Shown: positions 43,959-55,204, counted from the stretch's first letter. The stretch: 64,000 bases of DNA from Mesodorylaimus sp. YZB2_4 (GCA_030248295.1 JASANH010000363.1:38487-102486), one strand, 5' to 3'. Notes: a model not told the origin generated them from the sequence alone. Numbers and translations are program-made.

Positions 43959-44755
43959 AACTGTAAAATCTGAAATATTGTGCAATACCGCACTTTTGTG
44001 CCTCAATCACAGATTCTTGATTCTGCTGATCCAAGTGCAATGTTTCGTTGTAGGACTTCTCCACGGACTTGTAGACTGGGATTTTTGGCTATACTTTATC
44101 CTGTACATCCATCTATTGTCGTTTGTACTACAGGCGCACAAATAAAAATTATTTGTAAAAAAGTGCGCGAGCCCCATAATGCTAGTGCTATGATGAATAT
44201 ACGCGTCAGCAAGGAGCTGCTGGATGGAAGAAAGAAATAATAGGGTAGGTTTTTGCAATGATTAGGTTCGGAATGCAGCAGAGATTGCCCCAGCGACAAT
44301 GATCAGGCTGTTATCCACATACGGAATGGGTAATAAGTTGCCGCCTCTTATTTACGCGGCTCGCTAAATATGTTGACTCCAGGTGATGTGGAGTGGAGGA
44401 TACAATTCGATTCTGCGTCTTTTTCACTACCAGGTCGAGGTATCCAACATGTCCTCGCCCCTCTCTGAAGGTGACTAAAGTGAACAAGAATAGAAGGCAC
44501 GTTATTATCATTCTGCACCAAAAATGATACAGCGCGGGATGCGATATAACGATGTACACTAATTCTCAGTGACCTTCAAAAGACCCTCAAGAATTAGTCG
44601 GCTGGTAGCCATCTGTCAGCCTCCATGATGAACAGGAACACCATCGAGGAGCGAATTCAGCAAGATGCACTGCGATTAATGTGATCAATGGCCCACTCGG
44701 AATCAGTGACTTATGAGTTAGAAAAAATGGTCAAGGACGAGCTAGGATATTATGA
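43760..44755 (+). repeat. F-box gene tail and downstream DNA, source of duplications
   Basis: From the last coding segment through the 3' UTR to about 44755 this DNA is repeated at 49588..50500. Its first part, to about 44160, is also repeated at 62068..62497. The copies carry the stop codon and polyadenylation signal but not the F-box. Confidence 0.8.
44141..44146 (+). terminator. Polyadenylation signal of the F-box gene
   Basis: AATAAA 183 bp after the stop codon; conserved in both downstream copies (near 49980 and 62466). Confidence 0.65.
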
Positions 44756-45189
44756 CTGCAGGACTGAGACAGCTCATCCTCTAAACATCGAACAGAGGCA
44801 ATCTGACAGAAAAAAAATCACATTAATTGCGTTGCCTTGCCGATAGACACCGGATCAGGTCAGGTGAACTAAAACCGACATAACCCGACCCGCAAAATCC
44901 TTGAACCAAAATGTTAGCGGCAGCTGAAGCTCCTTGAGATAGAAAATTCGCCAAATTCCTTCAAACATGTCGTGACTTCGGTGCAAATGTGATTGTGCGG
45001 AAATATTTCGATGAAGACACCTTATTTTGCGAGCCTGAATTTTCATTTTTTGTTATTCTTAACTAATCCTTTCATGAAACAGCACTTCTTGGTTTTTCTG
45101 GCAATAGAGGCCAAAGAATTAAAAACCTCAAATGTGTCCGAAAGCGACAAGGATCTTTACGCTAGTCTTAAAGATATCGTTTCAAGTGT

Positions 45190-45800
45190 AAGGCTAGGAG
45201 CTAGATTTTGGCCAAACTGACTTCAAAAATTGCACAACGGGTCTGAAGAAGGGCTAAAAAATATTTTCCGACTTGGTCACTCGCTCAGGTGACCAGCGCT
45301 TATTCTTTTTGATAGCAATGATCGGACTTATTACTAGCGAAGAATGGATATAATTGCCAGGCGTGCGCGCTCGAGCGATGAACACCTCAACAGGTGTTCA
45401 GTGAATCTCCGGGAATGGACTCAGATATAGCATGCACATGCCCACCATGTATGTTATCATTTTGCGTTCTACTAAACATATCGTGTCACCTCGCCGCAGC
45501 ACGCAGCCAACCATGAAATAAGCAACTCACCTCCGCTGTTCAGCAAGTTGCCTTGTCTTTCTTCTAACAACTCTCGCAGGTCGCTCGAGCGCGCACACCT
45601 GGCAATTATATCCATTCCATACTTAAGTTATATATGAGTCCGTATAAGTCCATTACTATAAGTCCAATCATTGCTATCAAAAAGAATGGCCGATGGTCAC
45701 CTGGGCGAGTGACCGAATCAGAAAATATTTTTTTAGCCTTTATTTGAACCCATTGTAATATTTTTGAATTCAGTTTGGCCAAAATCCAACTCCTAGCGTC
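45190..45800. mobile_element. Foldback element with arms of about 200 bp
   Basis: The left arm (45190..45385) and right arm (45579..45800) are imperfect inverted copies. GGCTAGGAGCTAGATTTTGG is mirrored by CCAAAATCCAACTCCTAG, TTTTTGATAGCAATGAT by ATCATTGCTATCAAAA-type sequence, and GGATATAATTGCCAGG by CCTGGCAATTATATCC. The centre is about 190 bp and non-coding. The duplicated copy of this region near 50497 lacks the element, which marks it as an insertion or part of a larger insert. Confidence 0.75.
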
Positions 45801-45924
45801 ACAGTTTAAACGATAGGAGCAGACCTAATCATGCCAGTCAATAGAGACTACTTGCATAACTTTTTTAGTCAGAGACAGGCCATGCTGATTAACCCAGTTG
45901 CTGATTAACCCTGATCAACCCGGG

Positions 45925-46345
45925 CTATGCTGAGTATGAATCTTGTCTTCACACAAGATATCGCTTACATATTATTGTGCTGGAGCCTATAACCTTTTCA
46001 AAATATTCACGCCGTCCGCGTTCTGCATAGTGCCGCGTGTACATTCCCAAAAAAAACAGATAGTTGCTCCTATCAGGACCTTTGTCACCTATGTCTTTCG
46101 ATCACAATAAACTGGTCTGCAATACAACACAGATCAGTTTAAAGGGAGTTATTAGTGCACGGAATACATGCTGGGGTTTTCCAGCCAGTTGCTTTCAACA
46201 ACTTATGTCCATATTCAGGGATCAAATGTGAGGCTATATTCCTGAGAAGACCTGTTAGAACTTTTCAAGTAATACGCATACTATGGCTGGTCCTACCCAT
46301 GCATCAGAGTTGCAAAGAAAGTCAATGAGAACTTACTCATTGTCA
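45925..46345 (+). repeat. Segment duplicated at 50505..50940
   Basis: Shared landmarks in order are GAGCCTATAACCTT, ATTCACGCCGTCCGCGTTCT, AAACTGGTCTGCAATA and CTATATTCCTGAGAAGACCT. It continues the F-box tail duplication after a 1.17-kb interruption that contains the foldback element. No gene is evident. Confidence 0.75.
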
Positions 46346-47110
46346 GATAAACCCTTTCGCAGGAATGACTCAGATAAATTGGCTATACTCGCATCTTCTC
46401 TACAAGTACTCTAACATTCTTAGAAATCACGCAGAACTAAAACGACGGCTTTATGCTCGCGAAGCAAGTTCTGCGACTCCTGTAGCTTTCGTCAGAGCAC
46501 ATATAAAAAGGTTTCTGCCGCTGCTAATAGTCGCAAATTTGCAGCATTTTTGGCCCCTTTGACCTCATCCTTAAAAGGTTACCCGATCCAAAAGCACCTA
46601 ACCCGATCCGGGGTCTGCGTGCCGCTGTTGGCCATCACAATCATGAGCAAGCTTGGTATTCAGCCAGGGCACTAATACTGATCAGCTGCTCGCAGCTAGG
46701 ATTGGCTATGTTTGACCAATCAGTCGCTGACTGTCGACGCAAAGTGCTGTATGCCACGCTACAGCTCTGTAAAGAATCAACAGGTGCACTCAAGCGAAGT
46801 TTAAGAATCCAAAGCGTAGCTAATCAAACTAGGAATTGTAGCTGGTTGCAGATGTCTGAGAGTTCACGATATAGTAAGATGCAGCTGACATTAAGACTGT
46901 TGAATTTTAATTTATTTGAGGGCAAAAAAGAAGAAAAGTATAATATATTTTGAATTTATTACAAATCGAGAATTCACTTTGCTGAAATGCTGTACGAGTT
47001 GAACCCGAAATATGAGCATAACCTAAGTTCTGCTTTGCTTTGCATTACATATATTCCCTAGCAAAGCAATGATATGTGACTGATAGAAAAACAGGGGTTA
47101 CTGGTCGTAG
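46346..47110. other. Intergenic stretch with a dispersed repeat
   Basis: 46350..46565 (AAACCCTTTCGCAGGAAT, TTTGCAGCATTTTTGGC) resembles 63640..63850 in the same orientation. Nothing else is recognised. Confidence 0.4.
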
Positions 47111-47114
47111 TGTT

Positions 47115-47310
47115 AGACGTCTAACTCACCGACCTCGTGGCCTGGTGGGTTAGGCCTCTGCCTCTCACGCCAGGTGCGCAGTTACGTGCGAGTGTTCGAC
47201 TCGCGGGCCGGGAAATCATTTCGTGTAAAATGTGTCCCTTCACCCTCGAGTGCGCATAAGCGTTTAGTGATGTGGTAAAACATGAACATAAATGAACATG
47301 AAGTGGTGCA
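47115..47310 (+). mobile_element. tRNA-derived SINE, copy 2
   Basis: The head has an A-box-like TGGCCTGGTGGGTTAGG and a B-box-like GTGTTCGACTCGCGGG at the spacing of a tRNA promoter. A body follows with TGTGTCCCTTCACCCTCGAG and AACATAAATGAACATGAAG, shared with the copies at 31.5 and 52.2 kb. The long 3' part is missing here. Confidence 0.65.
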
Positions 47311-48212
47311 CAACTCCGCTTTCCTCCCTCATTTAACAGAAGCAGTCGACTGTCACTTAACTTTATGAAAGGGGTACTATGTCTGAAATGCTGCGTTGAA
47401 CAGCCGATGTGACCCATGTACTGTTAAGGCTGGAAAACAGAAACTCTAACTTCGTCGACTTAATGCTTTATGCTCTCTGCTGGTGATCATCTTGTTTGTA
47501 CGTAGGTTTAATACAGAATGCTATGTTTGGAACCTGTTTCTGACCCAGCACCCTTATCAGGAAAAATACATGAATGCACTGACGTGGGCTAGTTGAAAAT
47601 GTCATTTTGTGTACCCACGATCAGATTGTGGGCTCAACTAAAGTCAAACTGCCACGAGTGAGATCGAACGAATGGGGCAGACCTCGGTGCTTTGCGCTGG
47701 GCTTCAGGCTGATAGGTTCATTATAGAGTGCTGGACCCAGCAGTGCCTGTGTTCCGCTCGCTAAAAGTGAGACTTGAGCTGTTTTCAGGGCGGCTGGTAC
47801 CAGGTGTCAGGCAAGTGGATGGGCTAGTGTATTGGGCGAAACTCCTGTGTGTGCATTAACGACCTGACTTCTAATCAAACATGAAAAACAGATAGGCGTA
47901 CAAGCTGCGCTTGAAATTTTCGCGAATCATGTTTTGATGAGTTTATAACCGGCTCGAGGCTTGGGCTGTTGGTACTCTAAATGTTAAGGTGCGGCTTACA
48001 AACACAGAAAAACTCTGTGTATGCATCCACTAATTCCTTCTTGCCTCTCGACGGTCATGATCGATCTATCCTTAGATTTTGTGTTGCCTGAGAAAAGTCG
48101 CCCTGCGACATTTGATGAGCCATAGGCCGTTATGCCCATTGCTTGTGATTCTGGTTCTCATATTAAAAATTTTTCAGTTGGGATCGAACCAAAACTAACA
48201 TCGAAACAACGC
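47311..48212. other. Intergenic stretch, nothing recognised
   Basis: No supportable gene, RNA or repeat boundary. The duplicated peptide unit E begins at its right edge (CAACATCTCATCG). Confidence 0.35.
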
Positions 48213-48397
48213 AACATCTCATCGATAAGTGATCAGCTTTTCATTATCAAGTGCATGAAAAAGCCCGCTTTGAAATCCAATCTTTATTTTTTATAGATAA
48301 AAACAGAGATGAAGCAGCTATACGGATTTGTAGATTGACCCGCAACCTATTCGCCCACGTACGAACACACACTTTGACTTGATAACCAGAATGATCA

Positions 48398-48610
48398 CTA
48401 ACCTCCGTAGGGGATCTGAGACCATATCCCGCTCCCACCATATGTCGGCCCCGAATATTTTGCTTTCTCCTTCACCAACGGCTTTTGCAACACATTGCCT
48501 CTCTTCAGTCTCATATGCTGCTCATTGTCGGCGTCCACACTTTTTCCATCAGCGATATTGAGCATAGTGCCGACAAAAATCAGGAGAGCCAATACGATCA
48601 GGGATCTCAT
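48398..48610 (-). CDS. Secreted prepropeptide, family copy E (P-Y-Gly-Gly end)
   Basis: 70 residues. The start is the ATG at 48608..48610, 7 nt after the acceptor (exon 2 begins 48617). The in-frame ATG two codons upstream lies in the intron. Residues 1-22 form the signal peptide (L-I-V-L-A-L-L-I-F-V core, A-D-G end). R-L-K-R is at 34-37. The mature part starts G-N-V-L-Q-K-P-L-V-K-E-K, as in copies F and G, and then departs completely: G-P-T-Y-G-G-S-G-I-W-S-Q-I-P-Y-G-G. The Gly end fits amidation. Exon 1 ends at 48907 (GTAGGC donor); the intron is 289 bp. The surrounding DNA is nearly the same as at copy G, so this C-terminal difference is concentrated in the coding part. Confidence 0.82.
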   Translation of the reverse strand: MRSLIVLALLIFVGTMLNIADGKSVDADNEQHMRLKRGNVLQKPLVKEKAKYSGPTYGGSGIWSQIPYGG

Positions 48611-49000
48611 TGCCAACCTAGAGAAGTAACTTGCGACTCCTGTCTCTCTTTTTAGTTCTTATAATATCTATCTATTTGTTCTGACAAGTCCATTGCAGGA
48701 TCAAGGTTCATATCATGATCAGCCACCTTATATCCCCTAGACCTGTCCTTCTGCTCTGTTCAAAATTAATCCCAGGGTTAAGTGGTCGAGCGGAAACAGT
48801 TCTATAAATGAGCTGTCAATGACCACTTAGCATGATAGCGATTAGAGAAAAAGAGAATCTAGATGAGACAAAAACCCCAGAATTGTTTTATCTGGATGAA
48901 GCCTACCTTTATTAAAAATCACGCAATTGGGTTCGCTGGAAAAAAACAGTTCGAGTAATACCCGAAATATGAGTCTGCCCGAGTTCGGCTTTGCTCTTCC

Positions 49001-49110
49001 TTTTATACTCCTGCGAGGCAATTGTGCGTGAACAATCAGAAACAGGGGCAACTGATGCATAACTCCGCTTTCCCCTTCTCTCATTCATCACTGTTCGACT
49101 GTGGGCAAAC
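49001..49110 (-). promoter_or_regulatory. Promoter of peptide gene E
   Basis: TATAAAA (complement of 49001..49007) is preceded by GATTGTTCACGCAC and GGAAAGCGGAGTTATGCATC, the family block. A second, opposite-facing half lies at 49346..49465 (AGTCGGCTCCAAATGATG, GGAAAGCGAAGTTACGCATC, then CCATATATACG), giving a divergent pair. Confidence 0.7.
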
Positions 49111-49587
49111 TTCTTTTGTGGAGGCTGTTGAAGCTGAATCGTTGTCCGAAGCGAACTCATACCCTCATTTAGGATAAAAGTAGAGCGGCCAGGTCTGGTT
49201 CCAAAACGGGGTCTGTTTTAAAGTTATCACGGATAATTTATTGATGCTCCATAACATCGGCACAGCGATTTGCCTTTTCATTTTCCAGTTCCTATCAGGA
49301 CTCTGCATACGTTTATATTTAGCTTATGCGCATCCCTGTTTGAGAGAAGTCGGCTCCAAATGATGAATTAGAGAAGAGGAAAGCGAAGTTACGCATCGAG
49401 CTCCGATTATTTGCCCACCCACTGCTTCAAACTAGAAATTATTTAGCCATATATACGCAGGAGACTATCACTTCGAACATGAACCAACTGTTATTGCTCG
49501 AAAATATAAACTGAAGTAGATAGCATATTTCCAAAGGAAAACCAACGAGCCATGCGGTCGGTACAACCAGGCCTGGTTTAGAAATTG

Positions 49588-49797
49588 ACTATATTATGAA
49601 GCCCATATTACGAGTTATTGGTGCACAAAGAAGAACGAATACTAGTGCTCACATTTGCTTAACCATTCGTACATCGCCCAAGTCGACGTGACATGTACCG
49701 AGCTGTGCCCATGCCCTTGGAGTACTTGCATAACAGAGAGGGTAGCGACAGCGAGCAAAGTGAGGAGGAGGGGGAGAATTTGGTGTTTAGACTTTAG
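49588..49797 (+). pseudogene. Duplicated F-box gene tail, interrupted
   Basis: A copy of the last about 68 codons of the F-box gene. Relative to 43755..43958 it has several substitutions and a stop: the Lys codon of F-A-K-S is TAA at 49660..49662. The acidic E-E-E-G-E end and the terminal TAG remain. There is no start, F-box or promoter of its own, so it is a passenger fragment. Confidence 0.8.
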
Positions 49798-50018
49798 AAC
49801 TGTAAAATCTAAAATATTGTGCAATACCGCGCTTTTGTGCCTCAATCACAGACTCTTGATTTTGCTAATCCAAGTGCGATGTTTCGTTGTAGGACTTCTC
49901 CACGAACTTGAAGACTGGGATTTTTGGGAGTACTTTATCCTTTACATTCATCTTTTTTCGTTTGCACTATACGCGCACGAATAAAAATTGCTTGTTAAAA
50001 AGTGGGCGAGCCCCCGAA

Positions 50019-50940
50019 TGCAATGCTGTGATAAATATACGCGGCCGGCAGGAGCTGCTGGACGAAGGAAAGAAATAACAGGCTAGCTTTCTGCAATGAT
50101 TAGGTTCGAAATGCAGCAGAGATTGCTCAGCGACAATGATCAGGTCTTTATCCGCATACAGAGAGCGTGATACGTCACCGCTTTTTTTTACACGGCCCGC
50201 TCAATATGTTGACTCTACGTGATGTAAATGATACAATTTTAATATTGATACACGTTATTATTATCCTGTACCGACAGTGATACAGCGCGGGATTCGATAT
50301 AACGATGTACAATATTGCTTAGTGACCACCCAAGAATTAGTCGGCTGGCAGCCATTTGTCAGCCACCTTGATGAACATGAACACAATCGAGAAGCGAATT
50401 CAGCAAGATTTACTGCGAATAATGTGATCCATGGCTCACTTGGAATAAGTGATTTATCGGTGAGAAAAAATGGGCAAGGATGAGCTAGGATATTTGATGC
50501 TAAGAATGCATCTTGCCTTCACAAAATATATCGCTCACAAATTCATATTATCGTGCTAGAGCCTATAACCTTATTAAAATATTCACGCCGTCCGCGTTCT
50601 GCATAGTGCTGCGTGTACATCCCCAAAGAGAACAGATAGTTGCTTCCATGCCTCTTTCGCAACTGACAGAGGAATGCAAGGTCACCTATGTCTTCGGATC
50701 ACGATAAACTGGTCTGCAATATAACGCAGATCAGTTTCAAGGGAGTTATTGGTGCACAAAATACATGCTATGGTTTTTTCAGCAAGTTGCACTTAAGAAC
50801 TTACGTTCATATTCAGGAATCGAATGTGAGACTATATTCCTGAGAAGACCTGTTAGTAATGTTCAAGTCATACGCAGACTATGGCTGGTCCCACCCATGC
50901 ATCAGAGTTGCAAGAAAAGTCAATGAGAACTTACTATTAT
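50019..50940. repeat. Copy of DNA downstream of the F-box gene
   Basis: Follows 44160..44755 and then, without interruption, 45925..46340. The junction near 50497..50505 lies where the original has 1.17 kb of extra sequence with the foldback element. No gene is evident. Confidence 0.7.
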
Positions 50941-50945
50941 TATTC

Positions 50946-51310
50946 CCAAAAAAAGTCTGTTATGACAGGCTTAAAACTTTTAGACCAGCCAATGCACACA
51001 GTGGAATCCAGGCTTAGGATAGCTGGTCAACTCGGCCACAAAAAAAAAGTGGCCCGACATGCTGCTCACTACACAGTATGCCGATAACAGAATCAAATCT
51101 AACATGCTTCTGTGCTGTGTTGCTGCTGCTCAGACAGGCTCCTGGAAGGCAGCTGGGCTGCTTCACTCGAGCAACCTGGATATGCTAAAGCTGTAGCGCT
51201 AAGAGAAAACAATACAGCTTTTTGACACATGCCCTAAATCTTGATTGCCACTTTCAACAATTTTCCCTTCCTTCTTCCAGCTTCATGTTCACACATGATT
51301 TATCATATCA
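50946..51310 (-). repeat. 365-bp direct repeat, copy 1 (SINE 3' part)
   Basis: By eye this is the same, base for base, as 51811..52175. On the minus strand it is the 3' half of the SINE and ends, like the fragment at 52430..52515, in CTTTTTTTGGGAATAATA. It lacks the tRNA head. Confidence 0.8.
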
Positions 51311-51810
51311 CATGATATTAGGCTTCAGCCGGCCTTCGCCTGGGAATTAAACGGCAAAAGCACTGAAAGCAGATAGTCTCATGTAAATAAATAATACAAG
51401 ACAAGGACAGGACAAGATACAGGACAAGATAAAAGTAATTTCGAGCTTTTTCTAGGTGGGATGAGGTAAAAAAGTGAGAGAAAGGGGGTTCGTGGCGAGA
51501 CGCGATGTAGGTAGCCGTGCGTGTTTGTTATAGGCAGCCGCGTTGCGGTTCGTTATGCAATTCATCGAAAGCGCGAGTTAGCTTAGGGAATAGAGATTAG
51601 CGCCATAGGCGAGGGGAGGGGGCGTATGTTTTGCGTGTGTGGGCTGTGGGAAGTACAGTGGGGGATTTTTGGCACGGTCGGTGGGCATCTGGGATGGCAC
51701 AACTCGGACATATTTTCGACCAGAAGCCGAGACTTGATGTCGTCGTGATTCTTAGCAGTGAAATTTATTTATTCACTTAACTAGTGTCGTTAATTCGGTC
51801 GACAAATCAT
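51311..51810. mobile_element. 500-bp insert between the 365-bp repeats
   Basis: 51313..51395 matches 57292..57375, and 51396..51810 matches 57800..58194. It is therefore a shortened copy of the 57.3-58.2 kb repeat with about 430 bp missing inside. Landmarks include GTTATAGGCAGCCGCGTTGC. No protein is encoded. Confidence 0.7.
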
Positions 51811-52320
51811 CCAAAAAAAGTCTGTTATGACAGGCTTAAAACTTTTAGACCAGCCAATGCACACAGTGGAATCCAGGCTTAGGATAGCTGGTCAACTCGG
51901 CCACAAAAAAAAAGTGGCCCGACATGCTGCTCACTACACAGTATGCCGATAACAGAATCAAATCTAACATGCTTCTGTGCTGTGTTGCTGCTGCTCAGAC
52001 AGGCTCCTGGAAGGCAGCTGGGCTGCTTCACTCGAGCAACCTGGATATGCTAAAGCTGTAGCGCTAAGAGAAAACAATACAGCTTTTTGACACATGCCCT
52101 AAATCTTGATTGCCACTTTCAACAATTTTCCCTTCCTTCTTCCAGCTTCATGTTCACACATGATTTATCATATCAGTAATGACATGCTCGAGGATGAAGG
52201 GACACATGACACAAAATGAGCCTAGCCGCGGCTTGAACATTACCTACTATGAGCATGTGCGAACATAGACTGAGAGTTAGACACTGCTAGCCTACTAGTA
52301 GACCACGAGCACCGGATTAC
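51811..52320 (-). mobile_element. Long tRNA-derived SINE, copy 3
   Basis: The head (about 52315 down to 52220) has A-box-like GTGGTCTACTAGTAGG and a weak B box. The body with TGTCCCTTCATCCTCGAG runs into the 365-bp 3' part, and the layout matches 31078..31600. Its 3' end abuts the 500-bp insert exactly at CCAAAAAAAG. Confidence 0.65.
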
Positions 52321-52429
52321 ATGATCCTATGCTTGCTGCCAAGATCAGTCGTCCAGTTGATATTCATGAAGAAAAAGCAGCTCCTGCTCAGACATTTTTC
52401 TAGACCGTGATTGCGTTTAGCAGTGGCCG

Positions 52430-52515
52430 AGTAGACCAGCCATCCTAAGCCCTGATTCCACTGTGTGCATTGGCTGGTCTAAAAATTTCGAGTTTGTCAT
52501 AACAAAATTCTTTGG
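52430..52515 (+). repeat. SINE 3' fragment, opposite orientation
   Basis: CAGCCATCCTAAGC through TGTCATAACA and TTTGGGAATAATAAG is the inverse of 50938..51015. It shows the natural 3' end of the SINE. Confidence 0.65.
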
Positions 52516-52978
52516 GAATAATAAGACCGTTTTTCGTTTTTTGCTAAGAACTAGTTTGGCTTCAAAAACTTGCTCCTACAATTGAAAGAATTAGGTGCAT
52601 TGACGCCTTTTTCCAAAGCTACGAAAAACAGAATCGTAAGACGGGACGTGAACCCGCGCCCATACAATATTTCATGTGTGACGACCGCCTACAGATCGAC
52701 CTATTCATAGTCAGAAACTCTCACCGCACGTTCCTGCTCATTGAATGCGCAGATTTTTTGAACATGTACTTATATAAACAGACGGCAGGAAAAACAACAA
52801 AAATACTTTTTCAATGCCTCAATTAAACCCGATACCACCTTTGAGTCGGAAACAAAGTCTAATCGTATGACTGCCCATATTTTTTTTTTCAAACAAAGAT
52901 AAAGCAGCTAAACGGCTTCGTAGATTGACCCGCTCCTTTCTGCCCACGAACACTTTGACTTGATAACAAAAATTATTA

Positions 52979-53188
52979 CTAACCTACGTAGGGGGAAGTT
53001 TTTTCCCCGCTCACAGGAGTTGGATTATACGAATATTTTGCTTTCTCCTTCACCAACGGCTCTTGCAAAACATGGCCTCTCTTCAGTCTTATGTGCTGCT
53101 CATTGTCGGCGTCCACACTCTTTCCAGCAGCGATGTTGAGCATTGTGCCAACAAAAATCAGGAGAGCCAATACGATCAGGGATCTCAT
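52979..53188 (-). CDS. Secreted prepropeptide, family copy F (P-Y-V-Gly end)
   Basis: 69 residues. The start at 53186..53188 is 7 nt after the acceptor (exon 2 begins 53195). The signal peptide is almost the same as in copy E (A-A-G before the cut). R-L-K-R is at 34-37. The mature part begins G-H-V-L-Q-E-P-L-V-K-E-K, continues Y-S-Y-N-P-T-P-V-S, and ends S-P-Y-V-G, giving a predicted P-Y-V amide. Exon 1 ends at 53484 (GTAAGC donor) and the TATA box lies at 53575. The left flank (52805..52890) matches the right flank of unit G (62505..62590), so these units were probably once adjacent in a tandem array. The function is unknown. Confidence 0.82.
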   Translation of the reverse strand: MRSLIVLALLIFVGTMLNIAAGKSVDADNEQHIRLKRGHVLQEPLVKEKAKYSYNPTPVSGEKTSPYVG

Positions 53189-53574
53189 TGTCAACCTAAA
53201 AAAGTAACTTGCGACACCTGTCTCTTTTTTCAGTTTTTGACATATTTATTTATTTGTTCTAACAACTTCACTGCAAGATCAAGGTTCATATCATGATCAG
53301 TTGCCTCATATCTCCTAGACCTGTCCTTCTGCTCTGTTCACAGATGATCCCGGGGTTAAGTGGTCGGGCGAAAACAGTTCTATGAATGAGCTGTCAATGA
53401 CCACTTAGCATGATAGCGATTAAAAAAAAACGAATCTAGCTGAGAAGAAAACCCTAAAATTGTTTTATCTGGATAAAGCTTACCTTTTTTAAAAATCACA
53501 AAATTGGGTTCGCTGAGAAAGACAGTACGAGTAATACCCGAAATATGAGTCTGCCTGAGTTCTGCTTTGGTTTG

Positions 53575-53670
53575 CCTTATATACCCTAGTAAAGCAATGG
53601 TGGGTGGCGAATCAGAAACAGGGGTCTGATGCATAACTTTGCTTTCTCCTCTTCTCATTCATCACTGGTC
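53575..53670 (-). promoter_or_regulatory. Promoter of peptide gene F
   Basis: TATATAAGG (complement of 53575..53583) with the family upstream blocks. An opposite-facing half follows at about 53930..54040 (GAAAGCGAAGCTACGCATTG). Confidence 0.7.
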
Positions 53671-54134
53671 GACTGTCGGCGAACCCGTTTTGAAGAGGTT
53701 ATTGAAGCTGAATCGTTGTCGGAAGCGAACTCATACCCTCATTCAGGCTAAAAGTAGAGCGGCCAGGTCTGGTTCTGAAACGGGGTCTGTTTTGAAGTTA
53801 TCATGGATAATTTATTGATGCTCTACAACATCGGCACAGCGATTTGCCTTTTCATTCTCTAGCTCCGATCATGACTCTGCAAATGTTTATATTTAGCTTA
53901 TGCGCATACCTGTTTGAGAGAAGTCTTTGAAAACTGATGTAAAGGAGAAGATGAAAGCGAAGCTACGCATTGACCTCCGATTATTTGCTCACCTACTGCT
54001 TCTAATTTGAAACTGGTTGAGCCATGTACAGTAAACGCAGGAGACCAACTTCGAACTTGAACCAACTGTTTCTGCTCGATAACATAACTTAAACTAGGAT
54101 AGCATAGTGTGGCAACCTGTGCAAGTCCGTGCAA

Positions 54135-54425
54135 ATGGCGGCTGTATAGCACGCGGGGGTATATACGTACGTGTTGGAGGAAAGGCGGCGGGTGGCAGCG
54201 AGGTAATGCTATGATCAGTGATTTCTCGAAATTTTTAGTGACGACATAGGTATTTTATGGATGTAGTGTGTGGAGAATTTCGCGCCGGAAAAGATACAAG
54301 TATTTTTGGGTTTATTCTCGATGGTTTGAGGTAAAAAAGTCAGAGGAAGGGGATCGTGGCGAGACGCGATGTACGGGGCCGTGCGTGTTTGTTATAGGCA
54401 GCCGCGTTGCGGTGCGTTGTGCAAT
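54135..54425. repeat. Copy of the 57.7-kb dispersed repeat
   Basis: Matches 57665..57935: GGGTGGCAGCGAGGT, TATGATCAGTG, GAGGTAAAAAAGT and TTATAGGCAGCCGCGTTGCG. More diverged than the 51.3-kb copy. Non-coding. Confidence 0.65.
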
Positions 54426-55195
54426 AGACCAGTTCATGGCCTTTTGATGTTCAGGTTCATTGGCTGCCTATGACATTTTTTCTGGACTCGCTTTCCGTCA
54501 CACCTAGCAAGTGTGCGCGGTCTCCCAGTGTTCTTGTGCGGCGCTTTCGCGTGCGGTCGGCGAATGAGAACAAAAATTTGACGTTTTCGAGCAAAAGGAT
54601 TGAACTTGTCTTTAAGGAATTTTGTTTCTTGCGATGAAAATCAGGTAAGATTGGTCTATTTCAGGGTTATTTTTTCTATGCTTGGGTGATTCCGTAAATT
54701 TAATTATGTTTGTTCCGTTCATGCGGAACGTAAAACGAGGATTCTTCAAGGCCCAAAAGGGGGAACGGCATGAATATTCTCAGTGTTTTTAAAGTCTCCG
54801 ATTTTTATCATACACATGTGTATAACCACTTGAACTTTTGAGCTTTGCATCTATGTCAATCTTGTTCTTTTGTCGTTTCAGGAAATCAAAAATTTTTGGA
54901 AACGTGATTTGGAAATGGAGCCAGGTATAAACTTGTGTGATTGTAATCAGATCGGTATACTAGTATTTTTTTGCATGTCTTATGAATCGTGCGTGCGTAC
55001 AGCAATACTTGCTGCTTTTTTAATACGAATAAATTTTATTCTGGTCGATACCATGCCAAGCGAGAACATCTTTATTAGCTTCTCGTTATGAGTATATACA
55101 CTGAACAATAAGCAGAAATGTGCGTGCCGAAAGTTTGAGCAACTAACGAAAATTGGGATTTTCGCATCACATTCAGAAAGTTTTTTTTCGGAAAA
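54426..55195. other. Possible small exons, otherwise nothing recognised
   Basis: An ATG near 54634 leads in 11 nt to a GTAAGA donor, and a TCGTTTCAG acceptor near 54880 opens a short segment ending at CCAG/GTATAA. In phase these give a 17- to 18-residue basic and aromatic start (M-K-I-R-K-S-K-I-F-G-N-V). No further exon could be followed, so I do not call a gene. Confidence 0.25.
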
Positions 55196-55204
55196 TCCAA
55201 TTAT

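Larger units (their letters stand above)
48213..50018. repeat. Duplicated unit: peptide gene E plus F-box tail
   Basis: This 1.8-kb unit is repeated in the same orientation at 60703..62497, with very few differences in the promoter and far-upstream DNA. It starts at CAACATCTCATCGATAAG in both places. Confidence 0.8.

Noticed and set aside
43816-44145. 109-codon frame, also seen at 49655..49984
   Set aside because: Overlaps the real F-box frame and its 3' UTR in another phase; its repetition follows from the duplication.
47121-47417. 98-codon minus-strand frame
   Set aside because: Antisense to a SINE; no protein features.
50946-52175. LTR retroelement (direct repeats around an insert)
   Set aside because: The repeats are pieces of a SINE, the insert is a shortened non-coding repeat, and there are no primer-binding or polypurine sites at the borders.
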